The notes under the pieces were generated by a model, which did no database searches, was not told where the DNA came from, and worked only from the letters and a program-made list of their open reading frames with translations. DNA of 64,000 bases from the NCBI GenBank assembly GCA_038993745.2, contig CP160630.1, forward strand, positions 744,001-808,000, read 5' to 3'. The DNA is from Aliivibrio fischeri (lineage in GTDB: Bacteria; Pseudomonadota; Gammaproteobacteria; Enterobacterales; Vibrionaceae). Both the position numbers and the translations under genes were made by a program. Positions within the stretch are counted from its first letter, which is position 1, and each line of letters starts with the position of its first letter. Positions 58,270 to 64,000 of the stretch are shown here, piece after piece.

Positions 58270-59748
58270 TTAGTTTTGATCTAATTTTCCAACTAAAGAT
58301 AAATCAAAACTTGCACCCATGTACTTAAAGTGTGGACGAACTGACATTGATACTTTGTACCAACCTGGATCGCCTTCAACTTCAGATACTTCGACTTTTG
58401 CAGCACGTAAAGGTCGGCGACCACGTACTTCTGCTGGTGGATTCTCTTGATCAGAAACGTATTGACGGATCCATTTGTTTAGCTCGATTTCTAAGTCAGA
58501 ACGCTCTTTCCATGAACCAATCTGTTCACGTTGAAGTACTTTAATGTAATGTGCTAAACGGTTAATAATGAACATATAAGGTAATTGAATACCTAATTTG
58601 TAGTTCATTTCAGCTTGCTGACCTTCTGGCGTATTCGGGAATACTTTTGCTTTTTGTACCGAGTTTGCAGAGAAGAATGCTGCATTATCAGAACCTTTAC
58701 GCATAGTAAGCGCAATAAAGCCCTCTTCTGCTAACTCGTATTCACGACGATCAGAAATTAAAATCTCTGTTGGGATCTTAGTTTCAATTTGTCCCATTGA
58801 CTCGTAATTATATACTGGAAGATCAGATACTGTACCACCACTTTGTGGACCAATGATATTTGGACACCAACGATACTTAGCAAAAGATTCACTGATCTTA
58901 GATGCCATTGCGTAAGCTGAGTTACCCCATAAGTAGTTATCATGGCCATCTTTTACGTGTTCATTATAATCAAATGCTTTGATTGGATTATCTTCTACTG
59001 AGTAAGGAGTACGAAGCATCATACGTGAAGTACAAAGACCAACATAACGTGCATCTTCATGTTCACGGAACCCACGCCATTTCGTGTATTGTGGACCTTC
59101 AAATACTGACTTAAGATCTTTTAAATTTGGTAATTCTTCATAGCTATCTAGCCCAAAGAATTTAGCCGACGCTGATGTAATAAATGGGGCATGTGACATT
59201 GCACCAACATTAGCCATGTATTCCATTAGTTTAATATCAGGAGATGACGCTGACATTTGGAAATCACAGATAACCGCGCCAACAGGTTTACCACCAAATT
59301 GACCGTATTCACGAGTATAAATTTGCTTATAAAGGCCCGATTTAACAACTTCTGGAGCATCTTCAAAATCATCTAATACTTCGTCTTTCTTCGCTGAAAT
59401 CAATTCAATCTGAATGTTTTCACGGAAGTCAGTATGATCGACCAAGTACTTTAGACCACGCCATGTTGATTCAATAGCTTGTACTTCTTTGTTATGCAAA
59501 ATTGCATCAACTTGTTTTGATAGTTTCTGATCGATTTCAGAAATCATCAAATCAACTAGCGACTGATCAACTTTATCTGATGTATTTGTACTTAGTAACT
59601 CACCAATAAACGCTTCTACGCCGCGCTTAGCGACATCAAAACCTTCATCACTTGGTTTTAAACGAGTTTCATTAAGAATACTATCTAGTAATGAACCAGA
59701 CTCAACGAGTGCTGCTTCTTGCTCTGGAGCTTGTGCTTCTGCTGTCAT
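58270..59748 (-). CDS. tssC: T6SS sheath protein TssC (VipB)
   Basis: The large subunit of the contractile sheath, 492 residues. Family features: ESTWRGLKYLVDHTDFREN near residue 89, EYGQFGGKPVGAVICDFQM near 150, FITSASAKFFGLDSYEELP near 190 and PEVRGRRPLRAAKVEV-like AEVRGRRPLRAAKVEVSEVEG in the C-terminal part (quoted in part only). It is translated 8 nt downstream of tssB. The ATG follows GAGGGT. Expected to be made in large amounts, which fits the terminator right after it. Confidence 0.97.
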   Translation of the reverse strand: MTAEAQAPEQEAALVESGSLLDSILNETRLKPSDEGFDVAKRGVEAFIGELLSTNTSDKVDQSLVDLMISEIDQKLSKQVDAILHNKEVQAIESTWRGLKYLVDHTDFRENIQIELISAKKDEVLDDFEDAPEVVKSGLYKQIYTREYGQFGGKPVGAVICDFQMSASSPDIKLMEYMANVGAMSHAPFITSASAKFFGLDSYEELPNLKDLKSVFEGPQYTKWRGFREHEDARYVGLCTSRMMLRTPYSVEDNPIKAFDYNEHVKDGHDNYLWGNSAYAMASKISESFAKYRWCPNIIGPQSGGTVSDLPVYNYESMGQIETKIPTEILISDRREYELAEEGFIALTMRKGSDNAAFFSANSVQKAKVFPNTPEGQQAEMNYKLGIQLPYMFIINRLAHYIKVLQREQIGSWKERSDLEIELNKWIRQYVSDQENPPAEVRGRRPLRAAKVEVSEVEGDPGWYKVSMSVRPHFKYMGASFDLSLVGKLDQN

Positions 59749-59756
59749 AATACCCT

Positions 59757-60266
59757 CTATTCAGCCTTAGCTTCTTCTTTAGCCGAACCAATATTTAGCT
59801 CTTCTAATAATTTTTGTCGTGCTTCTTCATCTTGAAGTACTGCTGCAATCTTTTTACGGAATGCAGGAACGTTACCTAATGGACCTTTTAAAGCAACTAA
59901 CGCTTCACGTAATTCAAGTAGACCATTCAGCTCTGGTACACTTTTTGCGATAGCTTCTGGCGAAAAATCTTTCATGCTGTTAAACGTTAAATCAACGCCT
60001 AACTGTGCGCCTTCTTCATCGCTAAGTTTGTTATCGACATTCACTTTAACGTTCGGAGAATAACCTTCCATAACATCATTAAAGTTATCTTTATCGATAT
60101 TAATAGGAGTACGGTCTTCAATTGGAGTCTCATCAGTACGAGCTGTAAAATCACCAACAACCATCATACTTAATGGTAGTTCAACGTCTTCTTGTACATC
60201 CCCTGTTGCAGGAACATAACGGATATTAATTCGCTCTTTAGGAGCAACCGAGCCATCGCGTGACAT
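59757..60266 (-). CDS. tssB: T6SS sheath protein TssB (VipA)
   Basis: The small sheath subunit that pairs with TssC; 169 residues, standard length. Seen: RINIRYVPATGDVQEDVELP near residue 12-31, MVVGDFTARTDETPIEDRTP near 35-55 and DLTFNSMKDFSPEAIAKSVP near 89-108, followed by helices ending KLLEELN. AAGGAT lies before the ATG. It follows tssA after 58 nt and precedes tssC by 8 nt. Confidence 0.97.
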   Translation of the reverse strand: MSRDGSVAPKERINIRYVPATGDVQEDVELPLSMMVVGDFTARTDETPIEDRTPINIDKDNFNDVMEGYSPNVKVNVDNKLSDEEGAQLGVDLTFNSMKDFSPEAIAKSVPELNGLLELREALVALKGPLGNVPAFRKKIAAVLQDEEARQKLLEELNIGSAKEEAKAE

Positions 60267-60324
60267 AATTCATCCTTATTTCTTTGATTATTTTGATACC
60301 AATGTTCTTAATAATTTAATTAAT

Positions 60325-61884
60325 CTAGTTGGTATTATTAATTGATAGCCACTGTTGGTACTTTTCAGGCATGTGCTCTTTTATGGGATACATTTCTGAT
60401 AAGACTTCGTTCACCAACAAGTCAAGCTGATTACATAAATGAGGTTCCCAATTGCTAAGATTTATTTCTTCCTTAATCGACCACATTTTTTCAATATATG
60501 GTAAACAAAGAGGTAATAAGCCAACAAAGCGGTACGCCTTAACTAATTTATAATGGAGCATCCATTGGCCTCGTCCTGATGGATCACTAGCCAAATTTTG
60601 AGCAATACGTGATACGTACTCCCCTAAATTTTCTAACGTTACTTCACCCTCAACTAAGCTATCGTCTTCTGTGTAGTCAACAGATACAGAAGCAACGGCT
60701 ACGGGTACACTCGCTGTGTTCGAAGAAAGCCATTTCAATGTATCTTCATCAGCAAATGGTATTGAATTGGCAAAAGTTAATAATTCAATGCCCTCAAGTT
60801 GAGAAATAAAGTGCTGAGTCTCTTGTTTAACTGCTTCTGCTGCTTCGTGATGATCCAAATTAGTAAGCATTTGAAACATCAAATAGTGGCCAGTTAACCA
60901 AAATGGTGCATCGGTTAACGTTCTTTCTAAACGCTTAATCACCTCTGCTTCTGTTTCTTGTTTGGCTTTATCTCTATATTCGCTTAACTGATCTTGCGAT
61001 ACCGCAAGGCTTAGTGGTGTTTTTTTATCATTATCATGTGGAGGTAATTCATCCACTTCGCACCATGTACAGTTACGGTGTAATCGATAAGCTAATGGCG
61101 TTGATATATCAGAATGCAACATAAACTCAGCAACCTTTTTTAAGGTTCGTTTAGAAGCACTTGGAGAAGTAAAATCCGTATCAATATCTACTTCTTGATT
61201 AACTGTATTAACCGTTCTAGGAGCTTGAGTAACTGCTTGTACTGGTGTTTTAACTTCAGTAACCGTCGATGTTGTTTCTTCTACAAGTGGTTCAGGTTCA
61301 CACACCGTATTTCTTGAAGTGTCTGTATTTGTTTCACCTGCACCAACAACTCGTTGTGATATTCCATTTAATACAGATGTGATCAAATAGAATTTAACTT
61401 CAGAATCTGGAAATACTTCATAATATTGATCGCTAATTTCATTAATTTTTTGCAAATATGAAGTAACATTCTCCCAATTAGTCGTCGAACTATCGAGTTT
61501 TGGAAGTGCTGTTTCTAATTGCGCAACAAACCATTCCATTGCACCATCACGAGCACGCTTTCTTTGTGGATATAAATCAGTGCCAAACAAAACTAAATTT
61601 TGCTTTAGCAGATTCAGTCCTTCCTCTAAACCTTCAAATCCATTGCGCTCAATTAATGCTCGAATCAAGTAGCAAATAGCTTTTAAATCTTTACTATAAG
61701 TGGTCAGTACTTCAATAGCATTTGTCTCTACCACTTTCCAATCGACGGTTTCACCAAACAAAGAACCAAACTTTTTAATTTCCAGTTCCATTAATTCATA
61801 ACAAAACTCGTACTTTGATTCTTCACCAGTAGGCGAAGCTTCAGATATCGGTTTCAATAACAGTTCAACATTCAAACTTGTCAT
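60325..61884 (-). CDS. tssA: T6SS protein TssA (ImpA family, long form)
   Basis: A 519-residue cap/baseplate organiser. N-terminal ImpA_N domain (LLLKPISEASPTGEESKYEF, then YPQRKRARDGAMEWFVAQLE, about residues 5-120), a Thr/Val-rich linker (about 195-235) and a C-terminal VasJ-type helical domain (about 245-515; HLCNQLDLLVNEVLSEMYPI). This is the second ImpA_N protein in the window, besides VasL. Its start is 1 nt from the kinase stop, so they are cotranscribed. Confidence 0.92.
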   Translation of the reverse strand: MTSLNVELLLKPISEASPTGEESKYEFCYELMELEIKKFGSLFGETVDWKVVETNAIEVLTTYSKDLKAICYLIRALIERNGFEGLEEGLNLLKQNLVLFGTDLYPQRKRARDGAMEWFVAQLETALPKLDSSTTNWENVTSYLQKINEISDQYYEVFPDSEVKFYLITSVLNGISQRVVGAGETNTDTSRNTVCEPEPLVEETTSTVTEVKTPVQAVTQAPRTVNTVNQEVDIDTDFTSPSASKRTLKKVAEFMLHSDISTPLAYRLHRNCTWCEVDELPPHDNDKKTPLSLAVSQDQLSEYRDKAKQETEAEVIKRLERTLTDAPFWLTGHYLMFQMLTNLDHHEAAEAVKQETQHFISQLEGIELLTFANSIPFADEDTLKWLSSNTASVPVAVASVSVDYTEDDSLVEGEVTLENLGEYVSRIAQNLASDPSGRGQWMLHYKLVKAYRFVGLLPLCLPYIEKMWSIKEEINLSNWEPHLCNQLDLLVNEVLSEMYPIKEHMPEKYQQWLSINNTN

Positions 61885-61885
61885 A

Positions 61886-63871
61886 TTAGATAGTGACCTT
61901 TTTTTGATAAGCGTTTAATGCTTTTTCAATCGCTAACGCACCATCCGCTGGTGTGTCTTGTTGAAAACTTTTATCTAATGAGTCTTTAGCAATTTTTTTA
62001 AGTAAGTCAGATACTTCTTTAAAACGTGCAGGTGCAACACCATGAAGATCCTCTAACGCAGTCGTTAACTTGTCACTCTCAAAGACCATTTCACCTGTTA
62101 CGGTACCAAATAAAACGTATTCACTGCGTTTGACAATCAATTCCGCTTTTTTAGAACTCAATTCAACGGTATCACCATACAATTTTATGGCTTCGTTAAT
62201 CTCATCAATCGCTTTACTGTAAAAATGCGTTTTAGCATGTTCATCAACCGAACTAATAACTTGATTTAATACTTGTTTAGGTAAAACATAAGCATAGTAA
62301 TATGAGTTTGCTTGGCTTTTAATCCAAGATTTACGCATATATTCCTCTACTCCTTTGCTGTCTCCTAACATCACATTTTTAGCTAGCGCTTCATCTTCTA
62401 GCATCGAAGAATAATTGTATTTTTGATGTTCTAATTTAAGATTATTTACGCTTGCCATTAATTTTGTTAATCGTCGATCTACAGATGATGATAAAACAAC
62501 ATTGCGATCCAGGTAATCACGCAAGATAATCATATCTTTATGAATCGAATCTAGTTCCGTAAATTGATTCACTTGGCTCAAACGCTCTTTTTTTAGCTCT
62601 TCTTGTTCTTGCCCATACCAAATACGTAACTGGCTGTTTTGAACATCAACCGCTTCACGATAGGGAGCTAGCGATACAACATCAGATGAGTTGTTATCTA
62701 ATGCATTTTCAATTTCCCATGGGGGCTGAGATAAAAAAGTAGCAGCTTGAGCTGGTTTTATTCGAGATGACGTATCAGATAAAGAAACAGCATTATTATC
62801 AGCTACCGTAAAAGCAAAGCTTTTTAATAAAACAGTAAATGTAATCAAGCACAAACACGCAGCTAAGCTCGCTTCCAAATATTTGAATCGCCCTAAACGA
62901 AAAACATCATACTTACTACTTTTTCTCAGCACTAAATCTGCATTTCTTAACTGAGTAAACAAAGGCGCATTGTGACTTCCTTGCATTACATTGATATCAA
63001 TGTGAGCAAGCGCTTGAGCAAATGAAATAGGTGTTAAGCCATGCGTTCTTGGCTTTGTCACAACTAAACGAAGTAAATTCCATACTGTTTTAGGAATTGT
63101 ATGCGGACGCTTACGCTGCTGTAAGAGGGATTTCCAGTCGTTATTATCTGAATAGCCGTTAAATAAAGCACAAGCTAACAATGCCATTGAATAAACATCG
63201 TCTTGTGGCACCGCTTTTCCTGATTCTATATATTTAGGTGAAGCATACGAAAGACTAGCTTCGTTATATTCTTTTGAATCATTAATATATTGAGCAGCAC
63301 CAAAATCAATCAGTTTAATACTGTCATCTTCACAAATAATTATATTAGATGGTTTGATATCTAAATGACAAATACCTTTAGTGTGAATGTATTCTAATGC
63401 TCCAGCTAATTGATAAATTAACCATGCAATGTGATCATGACGAAAACTTTTATATTTATGGCGAGTCAGCTTTTCAGCTACAGATTCCCCTTCGGCCCAT
63501 TTATACATAAAATATGGGCGATCAAACTCATTACCTAGTTTAATGAAATCAATTATACTCGGGTGTTGAGCAACTTCTAAATGCGTCGCTTCTGCAACGA
63601 ACATATCTTGAATATGTTCAGGTTGCTCTGAATTCAATACTTTACAACAGATCTGCTTTTCAGGTTCATCTTTCTTTGCTAAGCGGTATAACGTTGTTTT
63701 CTGATTATGGGACTCAATAGTTTCTAATACATCAAACTGTGAAAATAAGACATGCTCTAGCCTTGGCTTTAATTTATTCGCCAATGTTTGTTCATTCTTT
63801 TTTTTCTTTTCGATCGCTTTAACAACTAACTGATTAATAAAGTCGTTAGTTGATCCCTGCAATTCAGACAC
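61886..63871 (-). CDS. Membrane-anchored Ser/Thr kinase (PpkA-like) of the T6SS
   Basis: A 661-residue inner-membrane kinase. The catalytic domain spans about residues 45-300: CCKVL with Lys77, the C-helix Glu at 94 or 98, CHLDIKPSNI (169-177) as catalytic loop, IDFGAA (188-193) as metal-binding motif and SLSYASPKYIES as activation segment. The glycine-rich loop is degenerate (LETIESHNQKTTLYRLA has no Gly). One membrane segment lies at about 334-356, followed by a helical periplasmic domain (about 395-655). It is the first gene of the leftward structural operon and the likely writer for the FHA protein TagH. The start at 63871 was kept because the family begins close to this point. Confidence 0.9.
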   Translation of the reverse strand: MSELQGSTNDFINQLVVKAIEKKKKNEQTLANKLKPRLEHVLFSQFDVLETIESHNQKTTLYRLAKKDEPEKQICCKVLNSEQPEHIQDMFVAEATHLEVAQHPSIIDFIKLGNEFDRPYFMYKWAEGESVAEKLTRHKYKSFRHDHIAWLIYQLAGALEYIHTKGICHLDIKPSNIIICEDDSIKLIDFGAAQYINDSKEYNEASLSYASPKYIESGKAVPQDDVYSMALLACALFNGYSDNNDWKSLLQQRKRPHTIPKTVWNLLRLVVTKPRTHGLTPISFAQALAHIDINVMQGSHNAPLFTQLRNADLVLRKSSKYDVFRLGRFKYLEASLAACLCLITFTVLLKSFAFTVADNNAVSLSDTSSRIKPAQAATFLSQPPWEIENALDNNSSDVVSLAPYREAVDVQNSQLRIWYGQEQEELKKERLSQVNQFTELDSIHKDMIILRDYLDRNVVLSSSVDRRLTKLMASVNNLKLEHQKYNYSSMLEDEALAKNVMLGDSKGVEEYMRKSWIKSQANSYYYAYVLPKQVLNQVISSVDEHAKTHFYSKAIDEINEAIKLYGDTVELSSKKAELIVKRSEYVLFGTVTGEMVFESDKLTTALEDLHGVAPARFKEVSDLLKKIAKDSLDKSFQQDTPADGALAIEKALNAYQKKVTI

Positions 63872-64000
63872 TGAATACTCTTTATAGCCACTTATTTAAT
63901 TGGTACACAATATTAATAAGTATGGGTGTTATTTTTCAATGCTATAAAACAAAACGAACACTTTCTCTAGACATTTAGTTAAAGTGACTACGCAAATAGA
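63872..64000. other. Upstream region of the kinase-tss operon (window edge)
   Basis: A+T-rich sequence that should hold the promoter for the leftward structural operon. No sigma-54 GG/GC (-24/-12) pair and no convincing sigma-70 promoter was seen. The gene to the right is out of view. Confidence 0.4.

Overview
The window looks like Aliivibrio (Vibrio) fischeri, most likely its smaller chromosome. The best single clue is 2218..2874, whose product I recognise from memory as FRase I, the major NAD(P)H:flavin oxidoreductase described from this species. The A+T-rich, Vibrio-type gene content agrees with this. No lux genes, rRNA, tRNA, CRISPR array, integrase or IS element was seen.

Left part (1-27.7 kb), core and metabolic genes: the tail of a large zinc-metalloprotease-like protein; FRase I and a GGDEF protein; a hexapeptide acyltransferase; the purine pair guaC / gsk; ppiC; cheV; a MaoC-type hydratase; and the glycine cleavage locus (gcvT and an XRE-cupin regulator leftward, gcvH-gcvP rightward). 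A PTS EIIC-EAL fusion and a DMT transporter follow. Next is a mannose/fructose PTS region with an AraC regulator, EIIABC, manA, a degenerate-HPr/EIIA protein, a free IIB and an EIIACB.

Right part (27.7-64 kb): a patatin type Vd autotransporter, then a large type VI secretion system (T6SS) island. Rightward genes are an outer-membrane protein, FHA protein, tssJ, tssK, tssL, a PAAR-like (DUF4150) carrier, an AHH-type nuclease and A+T-rich candidate immunity genes. A leftward 2913-residue Ig-repeat lipoprotein follows; by position, size and lipobox I match it to TasL, the T6SS2-associated lipoprotein reported in V. fischeri. Then come an M23 peptidase, a VasL-like protein and tssM, and an Lrp-type regulator. 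The leftward structural operon is kinase-tssA-tssB-tssC-(terminator)-tssE-tssF-tssG. ClpV (tssH), hcp and vgrG are not in the window. The pieces assemble as membrane complex (TssJLM), baseplate (TssEFGK), sheath (TssBC, TssA), Ser/Thr-kinase/FHA control, a toxin module and a contact lipoprotein.

A global caution: nine genes, including gcvT, gcvP, manA and cheV, are each broken by net loss of single bases, ten events in all. All ten are in mononucleotide runs, counting a two-base run as the shortest. In each case the family sequence resumes at once in the shifted frame. This looks like consensus sequencing error rather than real gene decay. These genes are annotated as single loci. The same reasoning makes it possible that the PAAR-like carrier and the nuclease are really one protein.
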